The notes beneath the pieces are model-generated. The model worked only from the letters and a program-made list of their open reading frames with translations. It ran no database searches and had not been told where the DNA came from. Shown here in pieces: positions 48,841-60,766 of a stretch of 64,000 nt of DNA; within the stretch, counting starts at the first letter, position 1; each line of letters begins with the position of its first letter. The stretch is from Heliocidaris tuberculata. Its lineage: Eukaryota > Echinodermata > Echinoidea > Camarodonta > Echinometridae. The stretch spans positions 64,377,279 to 64,441,278 of the forward strand of contig CM046832.1 in NCBI GenBank assembly GCA_025618425.1, given 5' to 3'. The translations under genes were made by a program, and so were the position numbers.

Positions 48841-48844
48841 GATT

Positions 48845-51770
48845 ATGTAAAAGAGATGAAGAAGCAAATTATTGAATTAAAAAATGAATTACAATCTGAA
48901 ATAAAGACAGAAGGTTACTATGGGACTTTATGAAAATGAAAATACGAAGCTTTTCACATAAATTTTCTAGAAGATTGGCAACAGGTGCAGAGCCCAGATG
49001 GACAATGTTTGTGTTTACGTAATCCTGACAATATCATTTGACTACTTTTGAGAACTGGTGAATGACACTAATGAGAATATTTTAGAAAAATTGGAAAACA
49101 CAAGAAAGAAATTAAGAGAAGTTTATAGTTATGTAAATGAAGGAATTTAGATTCGATCACGAGTCTCGTGGTATGAAAGTGGAGAGAGGGATTCGCGGTA
49201 TTTTAATCAGTTAATGCAAAATAACAAAAAGAAAAGTACTATTCAGAAAATCAAAACGTTAGATGGTGTCATTTATAGTGATGAAAAAAAGATAACTTAA
49301 GAAATCAGAAAGTTTTATAGTAATCTATACAGCAAAGTAGAGAGTGAGAATTCATATGACTGTTATGTTAGTTTCTTTCAAAACTTACTGAAATTAACGA
49401 AGGAATCTCGATAATACTGTGAAGGACTTATAAGCAATGAAGAATGTCTAGAGATTTTGAAAGAACTAAAACCTAATAAATCACCTGGGAATGATGGTCT
49501 TACATCAGAATTTTATAACACATTTTGGCCTGATATTGGAGGATTAGTAGGAGAGGCCCTAAATGAAGCATATAGATTAGGAGAATTGGCATCGTCACAA
49601 AAACAAGCAGTAATTACATTAATCGCTAAAGATGGGAAAGATCCATTTTCATTTAAAAGATATAGACCTATATCCCTTCTTAATGTGGATTACAAGATTC
49701 TGACAAAAATTTTGGCAAAAAGGATTAAGGAAGTATTGAATGAAATTATTATGGGAGATCAAGTAGGTTATATGAAGGGGAGGAATATTGGGGAGGCCAT
49801 ACGTATTATAGATGATATTATTTTTCATACATCCTATTATAATTTACCTGGTTTTCTGTTAGCCATAGATTTCGAAAAAGCTTTCGACTCGGTTTCACAT
49901 CAATTTCTTCAAAAAGTTTTATCTTTTGGATTCGGTCCATCTTTTCAAAAGTGGGTCAAAGTTTTGTACACAAATACTTTATGTCGTGTTTTGAACGAAG
50001 GAGGTTCCACTGGCTATTTCAAAGTGGATAGGGGCGTTAGGCAGGGTGATCCGCTGTCTTCCTATTCATTTATTTTTATGCACTGAAATAATGGCACATA
50101 TACGAACAGACATTTCAGTGGAAGGAATTAATTTTGGAGATAAGGAAATGAAATTAGTTCTTTATGCGGATGATATGACTATTTTTGCACGAAATGTAAA
50201 ATCAATAAATAGGCTAAAGGTGTTATTTGCAGACTTTGAAAAACTTTAGGGACTAAAAATAAATAGGGATAAGACTAAAATATTAAGATTAGGTCTATGT
50301 CAATGTTTAGACTTTAATTTTTCTTTTGGTGAAATAGTTGACTTTGTGAAGATTCTAGGGGTGTTTTTCTCCCTAGATGAACATGTGACAGAAAATATGA
50401 ATTATAAGGAAATATTGAGTAAAATAATATCACTTTTAAATTTTTGGAAGCAAAGAGATTTAACCTTAATGGATTAAAGATTCAACTACTTAAAGTGCAC
50501 ATATATTCTAAAGTTATTAACCGATCGTCACTCATTCCAGTTCCAAGATGGTTTATGATTCGTTAGATAAACTGGTATTTGATTTTATGTGGAAAGGAAA
50601 GAAAGATAAAATAAATAGAAATACAATGTTTTTAGACTATATGCAAGGAGGGTTAAAAATGACGAATTTTCCTGCACAAATGAAAATCATAGAGAGTTAT
50701 GTGGGTTAAAAAATCTTCTAAATAAGGATGAAGATATGAAATGGAAACAGTACTTTAACTTTGTAACTAGACACATAGGTGGAGAATTCATATTTTCATG
50801 TGATTATTTACCAGCATTATTAAAAGTGACAGCTCCACAATTTTATATGGATATATTAGAAGAATGGGTGAATACGAGACATAAGAAGTGTCAGTAATAA
50901 CAGGTACATTGGTGATGTGGGAATTTTCAATCATAAGCTTATTCCATTTAAAGGAAATTGTATATGCGATGAGAAGATGCACAAAGAAGGAGTTTACAAA
51001 CTAAAACATATTTTAGGAAACGATAGTAAATTAAAATCTGATAGATATTTTGTAGAATTAGGTTTAGAAGTAAATGATATTAATAGATTAAAGCACTTTT
51101 ACGCGTGTATACCTTTGGGATGGAAAAGGAATTTTAGAATGGAAGAAAATAATAACTCTGAAACTGATTTCATTTTGGGTGGGACAATGACTAATATATC
51201 TAACTTGAGATCAAAACAAATGTATTTACAATTAATCAAGAAAGAAGGTTTTGAACTACTGGATTTTGAAAGAATGGAAAGAAATTATTGTTTTTCTTAC
51301 AAGGAAATAGAAAACTACACTAAATAGTCGGCTAAGAGAGTTCCAATTTAAACTTATACATGGCATTATACATGTATCTACAAATCATCATCTTTTCTGG
51401 TTTGGTTTTGTTTCAAGTGACTTATGTTCTTTTTGTGAAAAAGAAGAAGAAACATATAAACATTTATTTTATTCTTGCGAATATGCACAATTACTCTGGG
51501 AATCATGTACGAGATTTTTAAATTATATCGACATACGGAATTGTAGCTGTTAAGAAATTCTGTTTGGGAGGGAGGAAAGAAATAAAGGAAAACACCAATT
51601 GTTAAATCATATTCTAATTCTTGTAAAATATTTGATTTTTAAAAACAGAGAGCATAAGAACCCCCTTCATTTAATGAAATCAAAAATAATATTGTAGGAG
51701 ATAGGTTAGAGGAGAGGAAATTGGCATCAATTAGGGGAACCTTACTATCCATTTTTCCAAATGGGAAAAC
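48845..51770 (+). mobile_element. L1/Tx1-like LINE ORF2, decayed
   Basis: The linker region reads LWDFMKMKIRSFSHKFSRRL, then NENILEKLENTRKKLREVYS and SRVSWYESGERDSRYF. The RT begins LKPNKSPGNDGLTSEFYNTFW and continues KRYRPISLLNVDYKILTKIL, LLAIDFEKAFDSVSH (motif A) and VRQGDPLSSY. After a frameshift near 50080 it continues with LVLYADDMTIFA (motif C, both Asp present). The C-terminal domain ends with a CxxC...H...C knuckle, CSFC-H-LFYSC, near 51430-51480. Stops and frameshifts occur throughout, and a 76-bp insertion (48979-49054) breaks the linker. The endonuclease part is missing. KSPG-DG and the YADD context match L1/Tx1-like RTs. Not functional. Confidence 0.85.
48979..49054 (+). repeat. 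76-bp repeat, copy 1, inside a LINE ORF
   Basis: 75 of 76 bases match 55381-55456. It starts CAACAGGTGCAGAGCCCAGA and ends GACTACTTTTGAGAA. It interrupts the coding frame of the L1/Tx1-like linker, so it arrived after the LINE. It carries an open run VQSPDGQ(C/Y)LCLRNPDN followed by a stop, whose meaning is unclear. Confidence 0.8.
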
Positions 51771-52032
51771 CTAAATGATAACCAACAAGGAAGAGCCCGG
51801 AGCCCATCATCCACCGGGGGGGGGGGGGGGGGGGGGGGAGATAGGGGATAGAACCACTGAGTGGTTCGAACTCAATTACATAGATTCCATTTTCAAAAAA
51901 AAGTTGTTTGTATACATGTACAATATGTTATGTTTTTTCTTTTTTTTTCTTTTTGTAGAAGTGACAGTAGTTTTGAAGTATAACATATACTTGATTTTAT
52001 TAATTACTTACTACTGATTTATGTTCATTTAA

Positions 52033-52100
<68 letters not shown>

Positions 52101-52121
52101 TTATATATATATATATATGTA

Positions 52122-52193
<72 letters not shown>

Positions 52194-52245
52194 ATGTATT
52201 GTTTTGATATCATACGGAATCAATTTTTTTTTTCAGTAATCTTTT
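51771..52245. repeat. G22 run and (AT)n/(TATA) microsatellite
   Basis: A G22 run near 51817-51838, then AT-rich sequence. (TA)n with occasional GTATA breaks fills 52036-52190. The long Ile/Tyr ORF here is a microsatellite artefact. Confidence 0.8.
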
Positions 52246-52718
52246 ATGTTTCAAAATACAAGTAATATCCTGCTTTCCATTAGCTTGTTTACATTCATTT
52301 TTTTTTTTTACAGTGAGTGCATCTTGAGTGTATTTCCTATAATATTATGTACTATATATCTATTGGGCGTCTCGCCAGGAAAATGCAGAGATGTTCCACT
52401 ATTGTTATTGTTTATTGGTTCGTTCGCTCTGCCTATGAAGACTTCTGTGTTATATGCTGTCTCTACTTGTACATACATGTACCTTTTTCTTTCTTTCTTT
52501 GTGTCAAGTCCTTCTTGTAATCCCTTCTCTGTTGTATGGTGTCAGTGTTCAGTTCTCTGTATTCACGTGTTTTTGTATCTGTACTTGTTCACATGTAAAA
52601 CTGTCGTTCGTGTGTTTCCTTGCAGGACTGTACTATCGCCCAATTGCTTGCTTATTGCATGCTATAAACCCAAAGCCGAAAATGCAATATCATTTTGAGA
52701 TTTTGACTGTACTTCTAT

Positions 52719-53831
52719 GGCCAACTTAGCAGATGTGCCATTCCATTCTTTAAATGATGATGACCTTTTTTTATTTATTAAACCCTTCATCAACAAATCA
52801 CTCAAATGATTATTCTTCAAGTGATGTAGCGTGTAACCATTTTGTAGCAAACAATATAAATTCATCAACAGAAATTTTCGACTTTCACCCTGATCATGAC
52901 CAAATCCAAAGCCCTTCATCTGACTATGTAACAGAGTCTCAATTTAAAAACCTCACCAAACAATTTGCAAAAGACACATTTTCTCTATTACATTTAAACA
53001 TTAGAAGCTTAAATAAACACTTCGAAGAATTTCACTTGTTATTAGATAATCCATCCAAACAGTCGTTTTCTATGATAGGACTTACAGAAACTTGGTTATC
53101 CAGTGAATCCAAACTACCATTTGCATTAGATGATTATGATCTTCTTGTCAATAATACAAAAAACAGACCTGGCGGCGGTGTTTAATTTTTCGTGTCACAC
53201 AAGTACGACTATATAATTATTAATGAAATTAATACAATGAACGAAATAGTAGAGTCTCTTTTTATCGAAATTAATTATGTTCCGGATACTAAAAATATAA
53301 TCATAGGCATTATGTATAGACCTCCAAGTTCCAACTCAAATGATTTCCTAGTGTACCTTACAGATTTACTAAAAAATCCACTCTTTGTAAACAAAGACGT
53401 TTTCATAATGGGAGATTTCAATATTGATATATTGAAACATAATAACAACAACATAACTCATGAATTTCTTGAAATAGTTTTGACTGCCTCATTCTTGCCT
53501 TTGATTTCGAAACCTACCCGCATAGCAAATCATTCCGCCACCCTTATTGATAATATTTTTTGCAATACTCTTCCTACCCCGGACTCTTCTGTAATTCTAT
53601 CCGATATAACGGACTATTATCCAATTATGTTACATTTTACCCTTAAGCACTCATTAAACAATCCTCACAGACCATCAAGATGGAGACCTACCAATGAAAA
53701 CATTGCCAGTCTTGGCGCTTCTTTAGACTCTGCTGACTGGTCTTGTGTTTATAACACTAATGACGTAAATTTATCTTTTAATAATTTCCTTAACATGTTT
53801 CATAATCAGTTAGATATTCACATTCCTAAAG
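52719..53831 (+). pseudogene. CR1-like LINE: N-terminal region and AP endonuclease, truncated
   Basis: The likely start ATG at 52719 gives MANLADVPFHSLNDDDLFLF. A one-base slip in the T run near 52770 shifts into the frame that continues to 53845. One in-frame TAA (53183-53185, after RPGGGV) splits it. Endonuclease landmarks are LLHLNIRSLNKHF, IGLTETWL, IGIMYRPPSSN, IMGDFNIDIL, KPTRIANHSATLIDNIF and SDITDYYPI. In the last motif the usual catalytic His is Tyr. The reverse transcriptase is absent, because the coding sequence ends at a TTAA where a foldback MITE begins (53832). The 470 bases upstream may be the 5' UTR. Inactive copy. Confidence 0.85.
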
Positions 53832-54624
53832 TTAAAGGAGAATGAAACTCAACAAACAGCTGATAATCATGTGGAAAATTGGTAGCCTGTTCAAAATATC
53901 TTGAAAATACTCCTATTTGGTTACTCAGTAAGGAGAACAATCTCTCTGAAGTTTGCAGATTCCTTGCTAGATATTATCCCATGGGGACTGCCATTTTGAA
54001 AAACTGTGATGTCATATGAGTACATGTCCATTTACCTGTACACAATGGATATGATGTTGCATATTGAATAGACATTGTACAACTAAAGCCACCAATGCAA
54101 AATGGCAGCCATCTTGGTACCCCCATTGTATCGCACACGTGATATCTAAAAGCAGTTGTAGGTCTTTGTCACTTCGTTAAAGAATTGACAAACCTTTGTC
54201 TGACCAAATAACAACTTGTGCATGCCAAATCCTGCTTAACAAAAGAACAGCTGAACCAAATATCTTGACACAAACAGGTTATATGACAGGGTAAAAGTAT
54301 CTTCATTTGAATGTACATGACTACAAAAATGCTTTACATGCATTATGAGAAAATCCAGTGTCATGCATTCCACAGTGATCATGAGTGTCATTGTAGCAAG
54401 TGTATAGGTCAGTGGGTATCTCAAAAATAGAACTGCTCTGACATTACTTTGTAAAGAAAATGGCAGCCCCCATGGGATAATGTCTAGCAAGGAAACTGCA
54501 ACTTTTGAGACATTGTTCTCCTTCTTGAATAATAAAATAGGAGTAATTTCAGGATATTTGTATTGGCTGACAATTGTCTGCATGATTGTAGGTTAATGTT
54601 TGTTTACCTTTCATTCCACTTTAA
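53832..54624. mobile_element. TTAA-bounded foldback MITE, family C, cutting a LINE
   Basis: 793 bp with arms near 170 bp. Left end is TTAAAGGAGAATGAAACTCA; right end is complementary, ...TTTCATTCCACTTTAA. Shared inner phrases are AGGAGAACAAT, TTCCTTGCTAGA and ATTATCCCATGGGG. It abuts the LINE codons IPKVK at a TTAA. Its right TTAA is shared with the next element. Confidence 0.8.
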
Positions 54625-55190
54625 AGGGCAATCCAACCTTGGTAATAAGATGATTTGTGTGAAAGCAGAAAAATAAGAAAAACAGGATGGTGAAAGTTTG
54701 AAAGAAATCGGACAAGGACTAAGAAAGTTATGGATGTTTGAAAAATGAGATCACTACATTTATGCGAATCTAAAATTGGCAATTTGGTGAGTCAATTGTG
54801 ATATTTTTGTGGACAACTCTCCCATTTGCCGTACACAAAAATATCATTAATTTGAGGTTTTATTCGAGGCGCTTTTACCCTCGGGGCAGTACTCAAAATA
54901 TATTGGAGATTTCATATTGTTATAGGTCCTCATGAACGAGAAGATCCTACCGAGTAATGCATTTTGAAAAAAGTGACATTTTAGGGGGAGTTGTCCACAG
55001 CTACATCACAGTGACATTACCTATTCGGCCAATTTGAAATTCCCATATATGCATAGTGATTTTCAACTTTCAAAAATTCATAACTTTCTTATTGCTTGTC
55101 CGATTTCGTTCAAACTTTCACCAATCTGCTTCTCTGATTTTTCCTCTATCTTTCAAAGCAACTTGCTATCAAGGTTGGATTTCCCTTTAA
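54621..55190. mobile_element. TTAA-bounded foldback MITE, family B copy 2
   Basis: 570 bp, the reverse orientation of the 5644-6232 element. Left end is TTAAAGGGCAATCCAACCTT and right end AAGGTTGGATTTCCCTTTAA. Shared blocks are GAAATCGGACAAG, GGACAACTCTCCCATTTGCC and CTATTCGGCCAATTTG. Sits directly after the family C element. Confidence 0.85.
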
Positions 55191-55380
55191 TAACAGGTTA
55201 ATGGAATACCTCGTTACTAGGTCCCAAGGAAACAAACATCCATAAATTTGAATAACTTTGTGAATTTGCACGCAAACCCTTACTTGCAAGGTATTTGTGT
55301 AATTAACACATGAATGGTAGATTTCACCATGGCAGCCACATAGCCCAGATACTTAACAAGCTGCTCTATTATGTCTTGTC

Positions 55381-55456
55381 CAACAGGTGCAGAGCCCAGA
55401 TGGACAATATTTGTGTTTACGTAATCCTGACAATATCATTTGACTACTTTTGAGAA
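55381..55456 (+). repeat. 76-bp repeat, copy 2
   Basis: Differs from 48979-49054 at one base. Preceded by a pyrimidine tract and CAACAG, which looks like a splice acceptor, but no donor or protein family is recognised. Confidence 0.75.
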
Positions 55457-55504
55457 AGCAATACAATTTTCACAATAGGCCATTTTCGTATAATGCATTC
55501 AAAT

Positions 55505-56010
55505 TTAATGCTAACCTCCAGTGGCGGACCTACATAGGGGAAAACCGGCCGTGCCCCCTCTTTTGAAACCCAACTGGCATACCTTAAGTACACAATGGAA
55601 AAAAATTGAACTATTCAAATCTGACATGAATTGAATGAGACACTTTGAAGTTATTAAGGTTGTAATGCCTAAAATGGCCCTACATCCAGAGCATTTTGGG
55701 CAGCAAAGCTTGGTTGAGGGCACTTTGATGTTTTTTTTTCAGGGGCATGTTACACCCCCTTCCCGATGGAAATTTTTGTCAGTTTTTATATTTTTGTAAT
55801 GTACACCCATACCTCTTCCTTCTGACAAAATTTAGTCCATGGGCCTTAAGGAGACAAATTTGTCTCAATTTTTAGGGGCGGTCTGACAACCCATCCGTAT
55901 TTTGTAGTCATACACCTTCCTGATGACAAAGTTTGGCGCATATGTTAGATGGGTTGATATCGACCCGACTTTGGGGCCCTTTTTTTGGGGGGGGGGGGGG
56001 GGGCTCTGGG
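55505..56010. repeat. G/C-rich dispersed repeat (TGCCCCCTCTTTTGAAACCC type)
   Basis: The phrase CCCAACTGGCATACCTTAAG and its flanks are shared with 62050-62090. Two related halves follow, with TCTGACAAAATTTAGTCCAT and GATGACAAAGTTTGGCGCAT, ending in a G16 run near 55988. Non-coding. Confidence 0.65.
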
Positions 56011-56089
56011 GGCCCAAACCCGGCGACTTCGTTCGAGCTGACAAGCTTTTGTGAATGACATGGATGGTCTAAGTAACTTTAAGGGGTCA

Positions 56090-56236
56090 GGGGCCCGTTG
56101 CACAAAACTTGCGTTTGAACGCAACTCAGGAAAATCAAACGCAACTTTATTTTCAGCCAATCAGAAGTGCGCATTAAGGACTTGCGTTTGATTTTTAGGA
56201 GTTGCGATTAAACGCAAGTTTTGTGCAACGGGCCCC
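56090..56236. mobile_element. Palindromic MITE P5 (GGGGCCCGTTGCACAAAA type)
   Basis: 147-bp palindrome. Ends are GGGGCCCGTTGCACAAAACT and AGTTTTGTGCAACGGGCCCC. The stem is TTGCGTTTGA with ACGCAACT, and the centre is CAGCCAATCAGAAGTGCGC. Same plan as P1-P4. Confidence 0.75.
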
Positions 56237-56718
56237 AGATCTCATATGTAAAATGGGGGGGGGGGGGGTGACTATCTCGGGACAGGATCCCAGACTATTA
56301 CGTAACAATCAACTTTCCCCATTTTTTACAATGTCCATTTCCCCGTTACTTACCGTAGGCAAAGAGTTTAAATACCAAGAGTGCTCAGTCCCGAAGTAAA
56401 GCACGCGTATATATTGTGGTACATGTCGATCGGCCGAGAGGGAAGATTATAGTCTTTATCAAGATGTTTTATTTCAGAGGATTTTAAGAGGATTTCGGGA
56501 TGGTATCCCTACAGGCTTTTTTTCCTTCTTTGTTTTGGCCGCGATGCTGTTTCCCGGGGCTTATCTGGCGTGTCGTTATTCGGGCTCGCAGAGCGAGCCC
56601 ACCTTTGTGTTCCGTGTTCGTGTGTTGTGTAGTTGTTTCGTTGTTTTGTTTGTGTTTACATTGAAAAATGCTTCCACAGGTAGTTCGTCGCCTTTTCTCG
56701 CCATAAAACTCTCTTCTG

Positions 56719-57402
56719 ATGCAGGATGACATTACTTTTATTTCAATGAACTGTCACGGCTTGGCTAACGATAAGAAAAGAGAAGATATGCTGTTATATT
56801 TGAAATCAAAATCATACGATATATGTTGTATCCAAGATACCCACTTTACTCCTGAAATAGAAACAGAAATACGTAGGGAATGGGGAGGCGGCTGTTTTTT
56901 CTCCCATCATACATCCAGCTCTAGAGGAGTAGCAATTCTTTTCAAGGATACCATTGCGGTCAAAATTAACAACTGTAGAATAGACAGTGGGGGGAATTTG
57001 GTAGTTTTAGACTTGACCATATACGATTACGATATTACTCTTGCGTCTTTATATGGACCAAACACTGATAATCCAACCTTTTTTGCAGATCTACAACGTA
57101 ATATAACTGAATTCGAAAATCCACATGTTATTATCTGTGGGGACTGGAATTTAGTTCAGGACCAAACTCTTGATACTCATAACTATTTACATGTAAATAA
57201 TCCTAGATCGAGACAGCAAGTAAACAATATGAAGAATGAATTAGATCTTTGCGACCCATGGAGAATTAGATATCCAATGAAAAAGTACTATACATGGCGG
57301 CAGCCGAATCCTTTTAAACAGGGTAGATTAGACTTCTTTTTAATATCATCAGAATTGCTTTCTTTAGTTCATAAATGCGATATTCTCTCTGGTTATCGTT
57401 AA
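56719..57402 (+). pseudogene. L1/Tx1-like AP endonuclease domain
   Basis: 227 codons. Motifs in order are ISMNCHGLAN, CCIQDTHF (Asp where L1 normally has Glu), ASLYGPN, VIICGDWNLV, WRQPN and GRLDFFLISSEL. The frame ends at CDILSGYR followed by TAA. The adjoining +1 frame continues NSLIRLNLSLNQIKRGPGIW, so a small deletion at 57400 removed the terminal Asp-His of the catalytic site and shifted the frame. The endonuclease would nick target DNA in an intact element. This one cannot. Confidence 0.85.
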
Positions 57403-57421
57403 TTCATTAATTCGTCTTAAC

Positions 57422-59017
57422 TTGAGTTTAAATCAGATTAAACGGGGGCCCGGAATTTGGAAATTTAACAATTCTCTGTTAAAAGATGAAATTTTTGTTT
57501 CCAAAATTACTAAAACTATAAAAGAGACAATTACATTTTACGCAAAGGATAAAGTGGAGTTTGATCAAAATGATAATATAGTTGGAGAATGTGAATTTTC
57601 TATCAATGACCAGTTATTTTTTGAAACCTTGATGATGATATTACGTGGAGAATCTATATCATATGGCTCTTTCATCAAGAAACAAAATGTAAATCGGGAA
57701 AAGGAACTAGAAAGAAATATAGAAGAACTGGAACAAAAATTAGTGATATCGAATGATAAGACTGCTGTATTGTTAGAATTAAATAACAGAAAATCGCAAC
57801 TTGAAACTCTTCGCTTAAAAGTTAATGATGGAATCGCTATGAGATCAAGAATCAAGTGGATGGAGCTTGGAGAAAAGCCATCAAAATTCTTTTTAAACTT
57901 AGAAAAACAGAATAAAGTAAATAAAGAAATACGTCAATTGTAAGCAGAGAATGGAGATGTTATTAGTGGACAGGATTGTATATCAAAAGAAATATTTAGA
58001 TTTTATTCAGACTTGTATGCGAGTAAAGAAACAGAAGAGGTAAATCTTGACACATTATTAAACCATCCAGATATTCCTAAGTTAACTCCAGAAATGTCCA
58101 CAATATTGGAAGGTCCTTTGAGAGAAGAGGAGGTTTATCAAAATGCTCAAAAGCATGAAGAATAACAAATCCCCAGGGCAAGATGGTTTCACTGTTGAAT
58201 TCTATCGATTCTTTTGGCAATATCTTAAAACATCTATTATCAAATCTTTGAACTACGCTTACTTCACATGAGAACTGTCGCAGTCACAAAAAATAGGTAT
58301 AATCACACTAATACCTAAAGGGAACAAACCTCGACATTTACTAAAAAATTGGCGTCCTATTTCACTATTAAACGTTATATACAAAATAGCATCTGGATGT
58401 ATATCAAATCGACTGAAGCATGTGCTGCCCTATTTAATACATGAAAATCAAAAGGGATTCTTAAAAGGGCGTTTTATTGGGGAAAATATTCGTTTACTTT
58501 AGATACGCTACTGTACACAGAACTTAGAGATATACCGGGCATGTTGTTGATAATTGATTTCGAAAAGGCATTTGATTCTGTATCGCATAAGTTTCTCTTT
58601 AATGTTCTCGATTTCTTTCGCTTCGGGCCATCATTGAAAAAATGGATTCAGTTATTTTATGACAATGCTTCTTCTAGTGTTACAATAAATGGATTTTGTA
58701 CAGAGAGATTTGTCATAGGACGAGGGTGTCGTCAAGGAGACCCTTTATCGCCCTACCTTTTTCTACTTGTTAGCGAAATACTAGGAATTTTGATTAGGCG
58801 CTCCAATTCTATATCTGGTTTGTATTTAAATGGAAAAACAAGTAAACTCCTACAATACGCAGATGACACTCTTTTGACACTTAATGGTACAAAGGAAGAT
58901 TTACAGTGTGCACTGAATATTCTAGATGATTTTGAAAAAATGTCAAACCTTAAGATAAACATTACGAAAACTCAAGTGATTTGGATCGGAAAAATAGGGC
59001 CTGTAAAAAACAATTAA
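57422..59017 (+). pseudogene. L1/Tx1-like linker and reverse transcriptase
   Basis: The frame 57422-57943 gives the linker (RGPGIWKFNNSLL; coiled-coil-like ELERNIEELEQKL; RSRIKWMELGEKPSKFFLNL), then a nonsense TAA. A frameshift near 58140 leads to MKNNKSPGQDGFTVEFY and LKNWRPISLLNVIYKIASG, with one stop. Another shift near 58500 gives IIDFEKAFDSVSHKFLF (motif A), GRGCRQGDPLSPYLFLLVSE and LLQYADDTLL (motif C) up to 59017. The catalytic Asp residues are kept; the gene is broken by at least two shifts and two stops. Confidence 0.85.
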
Positions 59018-59345
59018 TGCCAGAACACAAACTAAATTGGGTATCCGAACTCCGAAGGTTACTCGAGATACCTAGGAATAGACTTTTCGGTTAACTTGTT
59101 AGAAATGGTCAATCATAATTATTATGAAAAAATTAAAGAAATATAACGCCAAATTATGTCACGGTCCAAATGAACCTTAACTGTCTTAGGGAGGATAACT
59201 GTAGTTAAAAGTTTGTTGGTACCAAAACTAAATTATTTGTTACTATCACTTCCGGAACCTAATTCTCAAATCATGATAGATATAAACCGTTCTTTTTATG
59301 CGTTTATCTGGGGTAACAAACCTGATAAGATAAGTAGAGAACAAA

Positions 59346-60537
59346 ATGTGTCAACCATACTCGGAAGGCGGAGTCAAAATGATTAATATTTTTATTCATG
59401 CCAAATCTCTAAAGATATCTTGGATTAGAAGATTTCTAAGTGATTCTCAGGTAGAAAATTACACTTTCCATATGTTTTATTCGTTCTTGCTTCAAAATTA
59501 TTCTTTTCACTTGTATATGGGATCTATTTACTACAAAAAATTGGCAGATTTGACACCAAATCCATTTTGGAAAGAGGTTCTTTTAGCATGGTCAGACCTG
59601 GTGGAACTTTTTATCGATAATATTGCATGTCAACCACTTTGGAATAACCCCCGAATAAAAATGAATGGTAAAGTAATATATTTTACGTCCTGGAGTGTAA
59701 AGGGAATACGTTTTGTGAATGATATTTTAGAACTAGACGGATCTTTTCTTTCATATTTTGATTTTCAACGTCATTTTGACATACAAACAAACTTTCTCCA
59801 ATACTATGGTCTATGTAATGCTGTTCGGTCAGGTTTTGAAAAGAGTACACATGTAATTCCAAAGGCCATAGAACCTATAATTCCTGAAGCTTTGCACCTT
59901 ATAGTGAAAACAAAATCTGGTTGTTCCCATATTTATCAGTCTTTTTTAAAATACAAAGTTAAAGAATGTAAAAGTCTTACAAAGTGGAAAAAAAATCTTA
60001 GATATTCAGGATGAACGATGGGGGTCATATTGTTTAATTCCTTTTCAGTCAATAGATACCAATATGAGATGGTTCCAAATCAAGATTTTAAACAGAATAT
60101 TATATACGAGAGATGCATTGTTCAAATTTGGTGTGGTAACTGATAAAAAATGCACCTTTTGTAATAACAGTGAAGAAACTATCATACACATTTTTTGCTA
60201 TTGTCAGTACTCGAATGTAATATGGTCTAAATTTGAGTACTGGGTACTTCATAATACTGGGGAAAAGGTTATACTTACAAATCAAAATAAGTTGTTTGGA
60301 TATTGCGGTATCAATAACAGTGCACTAAACTGTATACTGATGGTGGTACGACGAGAAATATTTCATGCCAAATTACAAAATCAATTACCTTCATTTGAGA
60401 AAATTATATTAGCAGTAAAATGTTATTACGAAATGGAAAAATACATATACCAAACGAATCTCAAAGAAAAGAAATTACTGAAGAAATGGTTTCTATTCAG
60501 AAAATGTTTTGAGAGTGTTGGCAGCGTGACAACATGA
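59346..60537 (+). pseudogene. L1/Tx1-like ORF2 C-terminal domain
   Basis: Two frames, 59346-60014 (222 codons, EGGVKMINIFIHAKSLKISW at the start) and 60064-60537 (157 codons). The second has the knuckle KKCTFC, then ETIIHIFCYC and VIWSKFEYW, typical of Tx1-like C-termini that may bind RNA. The 59018-59345 gap is the same coding region with several shifts. Confidence 0.8.
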
Positions 60538-60766
60538 AATGATCAATTTGCTATGTATTGTTTTATATCATATGTATTAAAAAAGTCATGTTATTTTTCT
60601 CTGCCCTCAAGCTTGGGCCGTGATGTTCATTGATGTTCATTGTTATGCCATTGTTTACTCATTCTGTTGCAAGATCCTGATTACAAAAATATATGATTAT
60701 TTGTATTTGTTGAATTTGTTTTTTGTAAATAAAGAACCCTGTGGAAGGGGAGAAAAAAAAAAAAAA

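Larger units (their letters stand above)
56440..60766 (+). mobile_element. L1/Tx1-like LINE, near full-length ORF2, decayed, poly(A) tail
   Basis: About 4.3 kb: a GC-richer 5' segment (56440-56718, with a GGGCTCGCAGAGCGAGCCC hairpin), then endonuclease, linker, reverse transcriptase and C-terminal domain in several frames, then a 3' UTR with AATAAAG and an A14 tail near 60752-60766. No ORF1 is seen upstream. Frameshifts and stops make it inactive. Related to but distinct from the LINE at 48845-51770. Confidence 0.85.

Noticed and set aside
52025..52213. Ile/Tyr-rich ORF
   Set aside because: Translation of an (AT)n microsatellite.
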